DNA of 64,000 bases from Diogma glabrata (taxonomy: Eukaryota > Arthropoda > Insecta > Diptera > Cylindrotomidae), in the NCBI GenBank assembly GCA_963693315.1, contig OY856186.1, positions 284,724,492 through 284,788,491 of the forward strand. The letters run 5' to 3'. The notes below the pieces were generated by a model. It saw only the letters and a list, made by a program, of their open reading frames with translations, ran no database searches and was not told where the DNA came from. Made by a program: the position numbers and the translations under genes. This document shows, one piece after another, positions 1 to 13,821 of this stretch (within the stretch, counting starts at the first letter, position 1; every line of letters begins with the position of its first letter).

Positions 1-840
1 ATAAAATATTGTATAAGCATCATTCACGACTACATGATATGCCGGTTTATATAAATAAAAAAGTGTAAGAATATCATGCGTTATTTCAATAATAATTTGT
101 TTTAGGCTTAATCGTACTTCCATGCAGAATGAAATATCGTATATGAAATATGAAATAACCTATAAGGGACCTGATTGACTTTTCATCTCTTTTTAAGTAG
201 AAAAACCAGCAGGTACCAATGTGAAATATTAATATGCTGTGGGGAAATTAGTCAAGAGCAATTGGTAGAATTTTTTTTCCAATATCTTTATTCATTCAAT
301 AGTGCTGCCGAGTTTACGAAAATCAGAAAATCGAAAAATCTTTAAACCCAATTATCTCGAAACTACACTTTTGCGAATACGTTGTTTCATTATTAAAGCG
401 ACGATATTTTCCGATCGAAATGCTCAAACTTATTTACTCAAACTTTTATTTTATTTTTATTTTTATTTTATTTTATTTTTTTCAAAAGTATTTCGATGTA
501 AATAGAACTGATAATATTAAAACTGAAAATTTTATCCTAACTAAAATTTTATCATGTACGCTTTGGTTTTGTTTTCATTTAATAGTTATTTATTTATCTA
601 GAACGAAAAGTGAAAATATGAAGGGGCTGAAATCTCACAGCTCTGAGATATTAAGACTTCGGTCTGGGTTAAGGATTTTGATATAGTTTTCGGCAAAAAA
701 CTTTTACGAGGACATGGTTTTTAGTTTTGGGCAGCGATGTATATCAAACATAACTCTTTGTTAAAGTACAAGTATTTTTTATCTCTGTTTAAAAATTTAT
801 TACAGAACTAACACGAAACATCAATACGTTGCCGGAAAAT
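1..840. other. AT-rich stretch, nothing recognised
   Basis: Only short open frames with biased, low-complexity translations occur here. I see no motif, repeat boundary or splice-supported exon. Confidence 0.5.
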
Positions 841-2615
841 TATAATCAAAATTCCAAAAATATTGTTAAATTAAATAAAATCAAACTTTTTCAAAATTCC
901 AAAAAGATTCCAAAAATTAGAATAAAATCAAATATTTAAACTTTTTCTAACTTCCGATAATATTCCAAAAATTCTTAAAAATTCAAACTTTTCCAAAATT
1001 CTAAAAATATTGCAAAAATTATTACAAAATCAAAAATTCAAACTTTTTTCAAAATTCCAAAAATTATAATAAAATCAAAAATTTAACATTTTTCAAAATT
1101 CTAAAAATATTCCAAAAATTCTTACAAAATCAAAAAATGAAACTTTTTTCAAAATTCTAAATATATATGGGCAAGTCCAAGTGAAATTTTTTTTTTTTTC
1201 GTTTTAAGATTTCTCAAGCAATGAGAATTAACAATCTTAGAGATTTGTTTCTTCTACTCGGCTTTTTCTCGGAGTTATTTGACATCGAAAATCGATTTTT
1301 TTTTCAATTTTTCAAGTTCAGTGACTACTTTCATTATAAAAAAAAGGCATTTACGTAAATAACATAAACATCGGTATCATTTTATTCTATTGAAAATTAA
1401 ACGAAGAATTCAAAAATGGACTAATAAAATTTTTACCCCTCCCCAAAAGCGTTAAAAAATAGTTTTTAAACTTTAAACAATATTTTCTCAAAATATAGCC
1501 CCCTCAAATCTACCCCCAAAAAAAATCACAGTTTCCTAAGACATTCAACTCCATGTTTTTAAATTTATAGAATGTGACTACAAAAACTGCCTTTACAGGG
1601 GCTTAAAGAGTGAACCAATCCCGATTTTTTTATTCTAAAAATTTAAAGTTTTTGTCGGTTTTATAAAAAAGACGACTTGATAGAAAATTTTGTTTAATTT
1701 TCAGTATTAAAAAATCAGAATTGTTTCACTCTTTAAGCCCCTATGAAGGCAGTTTTTGTAGTCACATTCTATAAATTAAAAAACATGGAGTTGAATGTCT
1801 TGGGAAACTGTGATTTTTTTTGGGGGTAGATCTGAGGGGGCATATTTTGAGAAAATATTGTTGAGAGTTTAAAAACTATTTTTTAACGCTTTTGGGGAGG
1901 GGGTAAAAATTTTATCAGTCCATTTTTGAATTCTTCGTTTAATTTTCAATAGAATAAAATGATACCGATGTTTATGTTATTTACGTAAATGCCTTTTTTT
2001 TATAATGAAAGTAGTCACTGAACTTAAAAAATTGAAAAAAAAATCGATTTTTGATGTCAAATAACTCCGAGAAAGAGCCGAGTAGAATTAAAAAATCTCT
2101 AAGATTGTTAATTCTCATTGCTTGAGAAATCTTAAAACGAAAAAAAAAAAATTCCACTTGGACTTGCCCATATATATATATATATAAAATTCAAAAATTC
2201 TATTTTTTTCAAAATTCTAAAAATATTGCAAAATTATAACAAAATCAAAAATTGAAATCTTTTTCAAAATTCCAAAAATTAGAATGAAATCAAATATTTA
2301 AACTTTTTCTAAATTTCAATAATAATCCAAAAATTCTTAAAAATTCAAACTTTTTCCAAAATTCTAAAAATATTGCAAAAATTTTTACAAAATCAAAAAT
2401 TGAAAATTTTTTCAAAATTCCAAAAATTATAATAAAATCAAAAATTAAAATTTTTCAAAATTCTAAAAATATTCCAAAAATTCTTACAAAATCAAAAATT
2501 AAAACTTTTTCCGAAATTCTAAAAATATTGCAAAAATTATTACAAAATCACAAATACAAACTTTTTCAAAATTCCAAAAATATTTCAAGAACTATAACAA
2601 ATTCAAAACTTTCCA
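840..2615. repeat. Degenerate AT-rich tandem repeat array, split by an insertion
   Basis: Loosely repeated units of roughly 55-60 bases, built on runs such as CAAAATTCCAAAAATATT and ACAAAATCAAAAATT, fill 840-1160 and resume at 2185-2615. The hairpin element at 1169-2169 interrupts them. Units are diverged, so the array looks old. Its function is unknown. Confidence 0.65.
1169..2169. mobile_element. 1.0-kb foldback (long inverted repeat) element
   Basis: The two halves are near-perfect reverse complements. The left end starts GGGCAAGTCCAAGTG and the right end finishes CACTTGGACTTGCCC-like, with arms of about 485 bases meeting near 1655-1690. Both flanks are ATATAT runs, so a TA-type target duplication is possible but cannot be proved. 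There is no coding capacity. It fits a non-autonomous foldback DNA transposon sitting inside an older tandem array. Confidence 0.8.
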
Positions 2616-3870
2616 TGTCCAATTTCATTTTCAATTACATTTACGTCATAAAAACAGTTACATTTTTTCCAAAAAATTGGCTAAAAAATAAATGAAATCA
2701 TTTTTTGACACACTTGACATTATTTTTTGACAAACTTATAATGCCATAATTCTCTATAATAATAATAAAATTTCATGTCATACAAACTATTAATTTTATT
2801 TTTTTCTAAAAAAATTGGGTAAAAATAAATAAAAACCTTTCTGTTGACACACTTGACAACATTTTTCTGCCGTTTGTCGAAAAAATATATCTGCTGTTTT
2901 TTCTTTTAGGAGCCCTAGATATTGTTATAAAATATAACAGCACTAGATTTAAATAAAATATTTTAAACAAATTTCTAACTGTTATTCCCTCTAGCTAGGA
3001 CAACCACTCCAAATCTTCTTCTCTGACCGACAGGCTAAAACTTTAGTTATTATTTTCAATTGTATGTTAAAATTTCTTAAAACGAATTTTTGCGAATTTT
3101 TCAATTATTTTAATTTTGTTTAAAAAAGTTTCGCAATTTTTTAAAATAACCTAATTTTTTAATGAAATGCAAATGATCAAATATGTCAAAACTAAAAGTT
3201 TGCTCAGCGTTATTTTTTGGATCACAAGCTATATTATAATATTAAAATTATAAGTTTTTGGTGTGTTGTTGTAGGAAAACTACGTAATTGGTTTTACTTA
3301 CATTCCTCCTCCACGAAAAAAAACTTTTGTTCATCGTTGAAAAATTAAAAAGAAAATTAAATAGGATAAGTTAACGATGAATTCTTTTGTTATTTAATTT
3401 ATATATTTTGGGTTAGGTCCATCTTCAGGATCATTACAATAACAATTATATTACAATTAGAAAAAAATGAATATATGCCATAAATTATAAAAACAAAGAA
3501 TTGAAATATAATTTAACAAACGTTATTATGTTAAAAATTAACTTAAAAAAATGTTAGTCCAATGAAAAAGCTTAACGTTATTCAGCGTTGCGACTCAAAA
3601 AAATTAAAATATATCCAATTTTATAAAAAAGAGTATCCAAATGTACCCATTTTTTTGAAAAAATGAAACATGATTATTTGATGTTGCTAATTTAAGCAAT
3701 CTTATTTGAAAGGCCTAATTGTGCGGTTTCAGCGCAAATTATACCTGAAATTCCTTTAGTCCTTTGCAACGTGCTTCCGATATAATGCAACCTTAAGTGC
3801 AGTCAATTCAGAATTGTTTACAAAAAATGCGATCGTTTTTTAAAAATGTAAAATTTGTTCTACTGTTCGC
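2616..3870. other. AT-rich stretch, nothing coding
   Basis: No coding signal. The segment near 2905-2960 (TAACAGCACTAGATTTAAAT and flanks) recurs near 13405-13465, so it is a small dispersed repeat of unknown type. Confidence 0.5.
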
Positions 3871-3879
3871 CAATTTTCT

Positions 3880-3943
3880 TTTCCTTTATCTTCTCCTAAA
3901 AGAGAATGTTCGTCTATTCTCTTTTAGGAGAAGATAAAGGAAA
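3880..3943. repeat. Perfect 28-bp inverted repeat (hairpin)
   Basis: The left arm 3880-3907 and right arm 3916-3943 are exact reverse complements around an 8-base loop. The arm includes CTTCTCCTAAAAGAGAAT. Weaker complementarity extends outward (AAATTTGTT against AACAAATTT), so this may be the core of a larger, older foldback element. Confidence 0.8.
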
Positions 3944-4306
3944 TGTAACAAATTTTTTAAAAATTTTCAAAGTTTTTGGAAAACCAAACAGTTAAAATGC
4001 ATTTTAAACAGTTTATTTTCCTTGCGAATAAATTGTATCCATTTTAGCAGTTTTGCTAATTTTTTGTATCAAGTATTCATTTAGTAAATTTTTTAAATAA
4101 TGTATCCAAAATCCAAATGGATACAAATGTATCCAAGTGGCAACGCTGACGTTACTTTAAATTTTAAAGCAATCGAATTAAAATATTCAATATCAATTTC
4201 GGAGTGACGTGAGTGGATACATTATAAATGAATGAAATTATATTTTTGTACGAGTAAACCGAAAAATTCACTTTTGCGATTCAAAAATTGTACATAAAGT
4301 AGGCCT

Positions 4307-5335
<1,029 letters not shown>

Positions 5336-5724
5336 AATATATGTGAAAATTAAAAAAATGAAAATTTATATAAAATTAATATTGAATTTTGTTTTAGCTT
5401 TGTTGACATTTACTTGCAAATACTATTCGAACAAATTGATAGATCTTTGTGCGATAGGCGTTCAAAAGGATCTATATATGAAAAACATTTTAGGGAGCTA
5501 TTATATAATTTACCAACCGAATAATTAGTTACTGTTAATTAAACAGTAAAATTAAGCATTTAAATTCCTATAAAAATAACAGATATGTATAAACTTTAAT
5601 AAAACATGTGTTAATATCACACAGCGTTTAAAAAAAATCATTTTTAATAACATAAAACCATAATGATCACCCCCAAATCTAATTAACCAAATTTTTGTTC
5701 TTCATGGTTATTTAGATATTGTAT

Positions 5725-5994
5725 CAAAACCCCCGATATATCATAGCCATACACTTTCACGCCATTTGCAATAAACAATGAACATTGCCATATGCAAAAA
5801 ATTGGATTAGTGTTTTTGATTAAATATTTTTGAATTTTTTTTATATGGAGTTTTATTTTTCCAGATGGCGTTATGAGCGTTATGGCGATTTTTTGAATTT
5901 TTTTTATATTGAGTTTTAATTTCAAAATGGCGCTACAAGTTCACGATTTTTATTGTGCTAAAAAATGTAGATGGCTTCTATACCGGGGGTTTTG
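5725..5994. mobile_element. 270-bp TIR miniature element (MITE-like), copy 1
   Basis: The ends are the inverted repeats CAAAACCCCCGATAT and, at the right, TACCGGGGGTTTTG. The 7-bp direct repeat ATTGTAT flanks both sides (5718-5724 and 5995-6001), and 7 of 8 bases match if read as 8 bp. It has no coding capacity. A 7-8 bp duplication would suit a hAT- or P-like non-autonomous element. A related copy is at 31525-31727. Confidence 0.75.
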
Positions 5995-6013
5995 ATTGTA
6001 TATATAAAAGAAA

Positions 6014-6447
6014 AATTGCGAAGATTGCATTTGTATGCAATTTTTCAATTTATTTGTATTGTTTTTATTTTGAATTTTTGTTTTGTATTCATATTGCATA
6101 TAGAACCAATTACATATGTTATTAGGAATTTTGTTTTGTTTTTTAAAAATTAAACGATTATGTGGGTGATTTGGGAAACTATTTTATATGTATTTCGGAA
6201 ACGATCTTGGTATTGTATAACAATAGATAACTAAATAAAACAATGCGCGTATGGAAAATGTTTAATAGGTGATGAAAATTTTAATATGTATATATGTATG
6301 GCGTTGCGTTAAATGTATAATTGCGAAGATTGCATTTGTATGCAATTTTTCAATTTATTTGTATTGTTTTTATTTTGAATTTTTGTTTTGTATTCAAATT
6401 GCATATAGAACCAATTACATATGTTATTAGGAATTTTGTTTTGTTTT
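6014..6447 (+). repeat. Direct duplication of a 128-bp segment
   Basis: Bases 6014-6142 and 6319-6447 are almost identical (AATTGCGAAGATTGCATTTG through AGGAATTTTGTTTTG). They are separated by about 176 bases. There is no evidence of coding. Confidence 0.8.
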
Positions 6448-7175
6448 ACGTAGATTTCATATATTAGGTAGATTTCATATATGCCAAACGACTATATATG
6501 TAAAGCGGAGACGGAAAAACAAAAAAAAATTATACATATATATATATATATAACGATATGAGGTATAACGGAATTTAGCGGCACTCTCACGGTCGCATTT
6601 TTCGACCTAGACCAAAATTTTTTTCTGAGCGTATTGCGGCAAACAATTTCTTGGATAAGTTCGACAACTGGCCATATCCGGGTACAGGTTAAGAGTCTAG
6701 AGCCTTGAAACTGTCAAAAACAAAGCGTTATAACGGCCATTTGGGGCAAATTATGTAAAAAAATTTATAAATATTAATTATTTGAACATATTTCTATCAT
6801 TTTTTAAAAAGCCAGATATCTGCAATAAAAGGTTCTTTAGCTATCTGCAATAAACTGTGTGAAGTACAACGGCATCTTGCGGCACTTTCACGGTCGCATT
6901 TTTTCGCTTACGCTAAAAATATTTTCTGGGTATGTTGCGGCAAACAGTTTCCTGAATATGTTTGACAATTGGCCATATCGGGGTACAGGTTAAGTGCTTA
7001 GAGCCCAAAAACTGTATAAAATAATGTTTATTTTTAAAGTTTGTTTAATACTTCTGTTTTTAATTAGTGTTTTTTATAAAGTAATCTGATAAATCCGATT
7101 CTAATTGCACACATAACTGTCTGATCCCGAAATCTACCTATTTCTAGCGGATATACCTGCCGCTCGGACTTTTTT
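6448..7175 (-). repeat. Repeat family C, copy 2, with internal unit duplication
   Basis: It matches copy 1 at AGCGGAGACGG, ACGATATGAGGTATAAC and CACTCTCACGGTCGCA. A second diverged unit follows near 6850-7010 (CACTTTCACGGTCGCA, ATTGGCCATATCGGGG). The right end (CCGAAATCTACCTATTTC then AGCGGATATACCTGCCGCT, a 5-bp hairpin) reappears inverted at 41690-41755, so this is probably a true terminus of the family. Confidence 0.6.
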
Positions 7176-7382
7176 TCCTATTGAAATAAAAATGCTAAAA
7201 GTGAAATAACAATGCCTAAAATTGAAATAACAATGCCTAAAGTTATTATATTACTATTATTTCGAAAAACTACTTTGATAAAATAATTTTCGAAAAAATA
7301 TTTTACTATTTTGTGTAAATATATGTATTTTTATTTATGCAAATAATACAGAATCTTACTCGTACAAAAAATCTTGTATGCA

Positions 7383-7497
7383 ATTCAGGGATAATCATAA
7401 AGTATCTTTTTTGCTTTCGAGTGATTGTTTCTTTCGGCTAACGCATCGAGCAACAATTTCACTCTCAAGCGGAAAAGACATACTTTATGCCCTTAAT
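7383..7497. repeat. Imperfect hairpin of about 45-bp stem
   Basis: AAGTATCTTTTTTGCTTTC and GAGTGATTGTT pair, with a few bulges, to AACAATTTCACTC, TCAAGCGGAAAAG and ACATACTT. The flanks CAGGGATAATCATAA and TTATGCCCTTAAT extend the stem. The loop is about 20 bases. It could be a tiny MITE or a precursor-like small-RNA hairpin. Nothing here decides between them. Confidence 0.45.
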
Positions 7498-7577
7498 ACA
7501 TAAATAGCTATTGTTAAATATAAAATTTTTTTTTCAAACGAGCCACATATTTTTTTCACTCACTGTTTAACGAAACA

Positions 7578-7899
7578 TTTTTAGAAAAACCCTTTAATTA
7601 TTTATCGGGGATTTTTGAGATTAATCAAACTCAAGTAAGTAAAGAAGTAATTGGAATTTTTTCAATTCAAAGGTATGGTTTGTTTCTCAGAAAAAACTCC
7701 ACTTCACATTTTTCGTATTTCGGATTTCGGAACGAAAATTTTTTAGAAAAACCCTTTAATTATTTATTGGGGATTTTTGAGATTCATTAAACTCAAGTAA
7801 ATAAAGAAGTAATTGGAATTTTTTCAATTCAAAGGTATGGTTTGAAGTTTCTCAGAAAAAAACTTCACTTCACATTTTTCGTGTTTCGGATGAAACCTG
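7578..7899 (+). repeat. Tandem duplication, about 163-bp unit, two copies
   Basis: 7578-7740 and 7741-7899 align end to end (TTTTAGAAAAACCCTTTAAT through CACTTCACATTTTTCGT) with a handful of differences. Non-coding. Confidence 0.85.
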
Positions 7900-9368
7900 A
7901 TATTAAAATGGCTTGTTCTCAGGGTTACCAGACGTCCCGATTTGTAACATAGATTCCCGCGTCCCGATGTTCTTCAAAAAGAACCGCAATGCGAATTAAA
8001 TTCAACCTACAATGAGCACACACAGATAAAATTTTGATGAGGGGTCAACATACTAAAACATTCTTATCCAAAATTAATGCAATACTCCATGCAGGAATCG
8101 TCTTATGTAATTTTTGACTACTTCTTTACTCGACATCTTGTAACTCTAGGACGTTAGAATTTTCAATCTCTAGGCATTAATACAAAAGCGTTTGTAAAAA
8201 ATAAACTTAGTTTTTCCGCAAACAAATACTTCGTTCATATGATTCCTTATTTATAAAATATACTTTATTGCTTTGGTAAACATTTTTGTGATTCGAATTA
8301 TTATTATTCAAACTATTTTTGTCTAAATATTTAATTGTTTTATTTTAACGTAAACAATTTAATAAGAATGTAAGTTAGTGAAGAGGAACCGAACCCTCGA
8401 GTCTGCAACCTACATAGCTTTGCAATTTCGTTTAATTCTACGAAATAATAAATAAGATGAGAGAGTGAGATCACAGGTTCAAATCAGAACTTAACATTTT
8501 ATGGTCAGAAAAAAATTTCGAAAATGCTTGAGTGTAAGCAGAGGGACAGCTTAGGCTTTACAAGAAGTGATATGTCTTCAATAATAAATGTTGGGCGTTT
8601 AAAATTAACATACATGTATAGATTGCTGATACCCTAGGTGCTATTCTAGAAAGTTTTACAATTCGAGTAACAGACATGGATTTACTAAACATCAAATTAA
8701 AAAGTTTCATTTCTGACATAAAAAAAACCTACCTAGAATTCTTAAGAAATTCGTAGAATTTTTATAAAACTTCCATTTAATTTCTTAAACATTGTTTGTT
8801 TCATTTGCTCGATACCGAATGTTAACGCGTTTGTGGAAAGAATGTTAGGTATAATGCCCAATGAACGGCGAAAATCGTACGTATATTAGAAAATATAAAA
8901 GTCCGTGCCGTGCTTATGGTGAAAAAAAAATTGGGATAGGTTGCCAAAGATTTAAAACGTCTTAGTCTTTTGATAAAATATCCACATGCTATTTTATTTT
9001 GTGTATTATTTACATACATAGAGTATTCAAAAATTAACTGAAAACAAATTTTTTTAGCCTTAAGAGCGGTTTATCGGTTTGGACAACCGGAAAGCGAGCT
9101 TTTTGTCTTAAATACGGAAACTCGCAAACGCTTTTTAGGTTCAAAAAACCATTTTTATTTAAAAGGAAAACACAAGTTTGATAGGTTTTTAACAACTAAA
9201 CGGAATATGTTTTGCAAATTTTTGAGTTTTAGCTTGAAATTAATTTTATTTGCTAATTAAATTCCTTTTTTTTAAATTTTAACTTTTTTGTCCCGACTTT
9301 GTCATTTAAAAATCTGGTAACCCTGCCTGTTCTGCCCTTGCAAAACATTCCATTGATAATAAACATAC
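7900..9368. other. Stretch with no recognised gene
   Basis: Only isolated short open frames occur. I found no family motif or repeat boundary that I can support. Confidence 0.45.
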
Positions 9369-9895
9369 TTGAAAAAAAAAAACAAAATAACTGAACAACA
9401 AATTCAAAAAACAAAACTATCACATTTTTGCCATTTTTTTCTGAAAAAATCGTCAAAATTCAAAAAAAAAGTATTTTTCGGCACAATACATGTTGCAACA
9501 CTTTTGATGGAGCAAATATTTTAAAATTGTACCGCAAAAATATTGGTTACCTATTTATATATAGATAGATTGATTTTGAACTGTGAAACAAACAACTTGA
9601 AAAAAAAAAAAAAATAACCGAACAAAAACTCAAACAAATACGCCTATGATATCTTTTTGCCATTTTTCCTGAAAAAATCGTCAAAATTAAAAAAAAGACC
9701 TATATCGTAGACCTATATCGTAGACCTATATCGTAGGATAGACCTATATCGTAGGATAGGTCTTGAGGGTCTAAAAGACCCTCAAGACCTATCCTACGAT
9801 ATACATATTGTCACACATTTGAAGGAGCAAATATTTTAAAATTGTACCGCAAAAATATTGCTTACGTATTTATATATAGATAGATTTAATTCGAT
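9369..9895 (+). repeat. Tandem duplication, about 230-bp unit, second copy carrying a hairpin insert
   Basis: Copy 1 (9369-9595) and copy 2 (9596-9895) share CTTGAAAAAAAAAAA, CTGAAAAAATCGTCAAAATT and AATATTTTAAAATTGTACCG. Copy 2 is longer because of the hairpin at 9697-9802. Confidence 0.75.
9697..9802. repeat. Short tandem GACCTATATCGTA array ending in a 26-bp perfect hairpin
   Basis: The unit GACCTATATCGTA repeats four times, two copies with the extension GGATA. Then 9746-9771 pairs perfectly with 9777-9802 around the loop TAAAA. It looks like a small local duplication or inversion event, not a known element. Confidence 0.75.
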
Positions 9896-9969
9896 TAATG
9901 AATGAAATTATATTTTTTAAATATAAAACTTTTTTCAAACGAATTGTAACCACCTATTGTTAATAACTT

Positions 9970-11588
9970 AAGCAACAAATCGGGCGACGAGCAAAGCTTA
10001 TTCGTGCGTCAAAGGTACATGTAGACGAACCAACCAAAAAGGAATTCGAAGCGGTGCTGTCAAAATTAAAACGCAAAAAGCACCTGGTATCGACGATATA
10101 ACCTCCGAGATGATTGTACATGGTGGTGAAACTCAATCCTTAAGATTGTTTGAGCTTGTTCAAATGATCTGGAGGACTGAAACCATGCCACAGGACTGGA
10201 ACTCAGCTATGCTGATACCAATCCATAAAAAGGGTAATCGCCTACAATGTGCAAACTACAGAAAAAATCGCTATCCTCTGCACAGCCTATAAGATTTTTT
10301 CCTACATTTTGCTATTAAAAATCAATCGTTTTGCTGAACAACTGTTTGGAGAATATCAGTGTGGCTTCCGGCGGGGCCGAGGTACCACCGATGCACTTTT
10401 CTCGATAAGAATGATTTTGGAAAAGTGCCGAGAGTTCAACATACCTGTGCACCAACTCTTCATTGATTTCAGGCAGGCCTACGACTCTCTGGAACGAGAG
10501 ACTCTATGGTCTGCTCTGGTGTCGATGGGAATTCCTGGTAAACTGGAATCGCTATGCAAATTGACAGTACAGAAGTATTAATGCTGTGTACGAGTAGGTA
10601 ACGAAATATCAAAGTTTTTTAAAGTCGACTCCGGTTTAAGACAAGCTGACAAGGTGATGCTATCTCTCCTATACTTTTTAATTTAGCCTTGGAATATGTG
10701 TGCCGTCAAAAGAAACTACCGACTAACAACAATATCTTGTCAATAAACTCAGTACAGATGATCGCGTATGCTGATGATGCTGTCATCCTCGGCCGAAGTG
10801 AAGCTTTTATGAGTGAGATTTTCAAGTCGCTTGAGAGTGGTGCTAGAAAAATTGGTCTGCAAATTAACTACGATAAAACCAAACATATGAATGTTTCAAG
10901 AGAGGCTGAGAAGAAAGGTTTGATGTGCGGCGATGAACGAATTGAGGAAGATGAATCTTTTAAATATTTGGGCTTTGCTTGACAATGGCAATGCTTGACT
11001 TAAACAACAGCATACTTACAGATATAAAAGCTCGAATCGCTGCAGGTAATCGAACTTTCTACTCAATTAAACCTCTCCTTGGGTCACCGTATGTATCAAC
11101 TAACACCAAGCTCAAGTTATACAAGACATTGATTAGACCGGTTGTGATGTATGGGTCACAAACGTGGACCCTTACAAAAAATGACGAATCGCATTTATCT
11201 GTATTTGAGCGTAAGATCCTACGCTACATTTTTGGCCCACTTAAGACGGACGATGGAGAGTATAGAACCCGGTATAACTTTGAGATCAGAGACCTTCTTG
11301 ACGGTCCTGATATAATAGGTTGTATCCATTCTAATAGGATTGCTTGGTTTGGGCATGTTCTACGAGCTGATTCACAGTCTGGAATGATTAGGAAAATGTG
11401 TTAGTACCCCAGGGAGTGTGCGACCGCGAGGTAGACCACGACTACAATGAGAGACCGACGTAATAAACGACCTTAAATAAATCGACTGCCATGGTAATTA
11501 TGTCGCTGTTGCGAATGACCGTGGTGAGTATTCAAAGCTGATTAGCCTGACGCTCCTACATGGAGCATGAACGCCGATAAAAAAAAAT
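9970..11588 (+). pseudogene. Non-LTR retrotransposon reverse transcriptase, RTE-like, 5'-truncated and frameshifted (copy 1)
   Basis: Successive frames spell one reverse transcriptase. 10110-10292 gives the start of the RT region (WNSAMLIPIHKKGN). 10249-10581 gives GEYQCGFRRGRGTTDA and the first palm motif with FIDFRQAYDSL. 10689-10982 gives the active-site YADD box (AYADDAVILGRS). 10979-11404 gives the thumb and C-terminal part (VVMYGSQTWTLTKNDESHL, WFGHVLRAD). Frame changes fall near 10260, 10580-10690 and 10980. The 5' end starts inside the linker before the RT, so the endonuclease is missing. The 3' end is an A-run after CATGAACGCC. The RTE assignment is inferred from C-terminal style. 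Copy 2 begins near 52560. Confidence 0.85.
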
Positions 11589-11790
11589 ATATTTATTTTT
11601 TTCCTAATTGTAATATAATTGTTATTGTAATGATTCTGAAGATAGGCCTAATTCGAAATATATAGTGTTTTTTTTATTGAAAGTTAGGCATGTTTAGTGT
11701 TAATATAATTAATTATATATTAACGTCTCTGAATATCCGAAGATACCATGCCAACTAGGGATTATAATCAATTGAGAATTAAATGAATTA

Positions 11791-12401
11791 AGTTACGGTT
11801 ATAGCAAAATCAAAACCAAACACAACAACAAATTAATGAAACGAATTTGTTGTATTCTTAGAACTTGGGTTAACATAAAATAAAATAAATGATTTTATGA
11901 ATCAAATCAACACAACGTAAAATAATCGAACATTTTAAATTTTCTCAGGGTTTCTAAAAAGAGGTCACTTCTGCATGGTCGAGAATTATGCAGAATTGTA
12001 TATGTATAAGGAAAACATCAAAAGGAGATTATGTAGTTTTATTTTAAACCTGCGACGGCAAAGTTAAAATTATAAAAGTGATTGTTAAATTAGTTTTTGT
12101 GAATAAAGTTTTAAGTGTTATTGAGTTTAAATATTTTGTGTATTATTTTGAACGTTGTATTACTGGAAATTTCTATAATCAACCGTTGGAGTTTCGAAGC
12201 TGTTGAAAGAATATTCTTGTTAGGAATATTGTTTACTGTACTGTTTTTCTTTGTTGTGAAATAATTAAGGTATTGAATACTTAATAAAACCTGGTGTTTT
12301 TACTTACTAATCAGTGATCGAATCCAGGAAGAGATTTGGGAACTGTGTTTATCGAATTGAGAGAAAGGCCAATTCGAAGAAGGGTTGGTAAAAACGTAAC
12401 A
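11791..12401 (+). mobile_element. Degraded LTR of the gag-protease retrotransposon family
   Basis: It aligns with the solo LTR at 16816-17460 through ATGAATCAAATCAAC, TTCTATAATCAACCGTTGGA, CTTAATAAAACCTGGTGTTT and ATCAGTGATCGAA, and ends GTAAAAACGTAACA. The first tens of bases are missing or diverged, so the start is approximate. No target duplication is visible. Confidence 0.7.
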
Positions 12402-13553
12402 ATAGATTAAATAACAAAATGTATTATTAAATTAAAAACAGCGTTTAATACAGGTAATACAAAGTATTAAATTAATAAAAATTTTAATTTGTGATATTTA
12501 TTATCCATAGATATTTGTAAGATGCTTTATTAAATTCTCCCTATTTAAGATACTTTTGATAATTAATAGTTTTATATTTACTTTCTGTGTGATAATTAAT
12601 TATACTAATTAACTTTTGATAATAAATAGTTTAATTTTATTTTCTGTGTGAAATTTTTTTTTTAAATTATTATATAGTATTATTTAAAAACAGTTTTACA
12701 TTGAAATTGTGATAAAAATTGTATTTATTTTGTTTTTATAAAATGTTATTAGTATTTATTATATTTATTAATTTTAGAATAATTCAATATTATGACGGCT
12801 GGATAAGCTCTCAACACTTTGTTGTTTAGATTTTGGGTAGGGGTTCATGTTCTTTTCTACAAGGGGTACAGTTTGTGTCTACCTAGATAGTTCTCCGAAA
12901 AGTTCTACCCAGAAAAATGTTCTCTATATTCTTTAGTCTCTAAGAGAGCTTAACCGTCGTCTAATGCGTTCACAAAAATTTTGTCTCATTCTAAATTTAT
13001 ATTATTTAAAACTACAGAGGACTTATCCTTCGCTGGTGTGGTTGATGAGGGTTCTCCTTCTTTTCGACTGATGGTTGTGGACCTCAGGTTTCTTTGCTGT
13101 CCCACTCCTTGGCTTATCTAATCTTTTCTATCCTTTTAGTACTTTTGTCGGGAAGGACAAAGCCTAACGGTTGCGGCAAAAACGTAGTGCTTTTATTGTG
13201 TGACATAACTATTTAGAAATTCGAAGTGTTTTCAGTTATTGTATGACACTACAGGTTTTTCATTGCACCAAATCGTTTTCGTCTTCCAAAAAACTGAGGA
13301 AAGTTCGGTGTTGCTATACTTGTTAATTTTGGTTACTTTACTTAAAATTAATCAGCTTTTATTTAGAATGTAAGAAGACTATATTTTCTGTTTTTTGTTT
13401 TTGCAGCACTAGATATTATTATAAAATAAATATAACAGCACTAGATTTAAATAAAATATTTAATATAATTAACACTGTTTACCGTTGGCACTTACGCTGG
13501 TAACTTTTCAAATAACATAATGTCAATCTCTTGTTACTTTACGCAAATAACTT
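12402..13553. other. Stretch with no recognised gene
   Basis: Very AT-rich to about 12780, then a more mixed stretch (12780-13300) with no open frame that I recognise. Confidence 0.45.
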
Positions 13554-13766
13554 ATTTAATAAGTTTAATAGAAAAATTAAAGAAAACAAAGTTTTTTATA
13601 ATTTTACTGTTACTCTATATATATTTCAGCTTGCTAGGACATGTTCTGGAGTAATGTAGTAATCATTACTCCAGAAGATGGGCTAACAAGCTGGAATATA
13701 TATAGAGTAACAGTAAAATTATAAAAAACTTTGTCTTCTTTAATTTTTCTATTAAACTTATTAAAT
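13554..13766. mobile_element. 213-bp hairpin (foldback) element
   Basis: Left arm from ATTTAATAAGTTTAATAG and right arm ending CTATTAAACTTATTAAAT are complementary for about 85 bases. The core is ACTGTTACTCTATATATAT, and the centre lies near 13650-13670. No coding. A small foldback or MITE is the likeliest identity. Confidence 0.75.
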
Positions 13767-13821
13767 ATGCAAAACGACCGTCGTCGTCAAACGTCAACCG
13801 TCGAACCGTATATAGTCCTCA

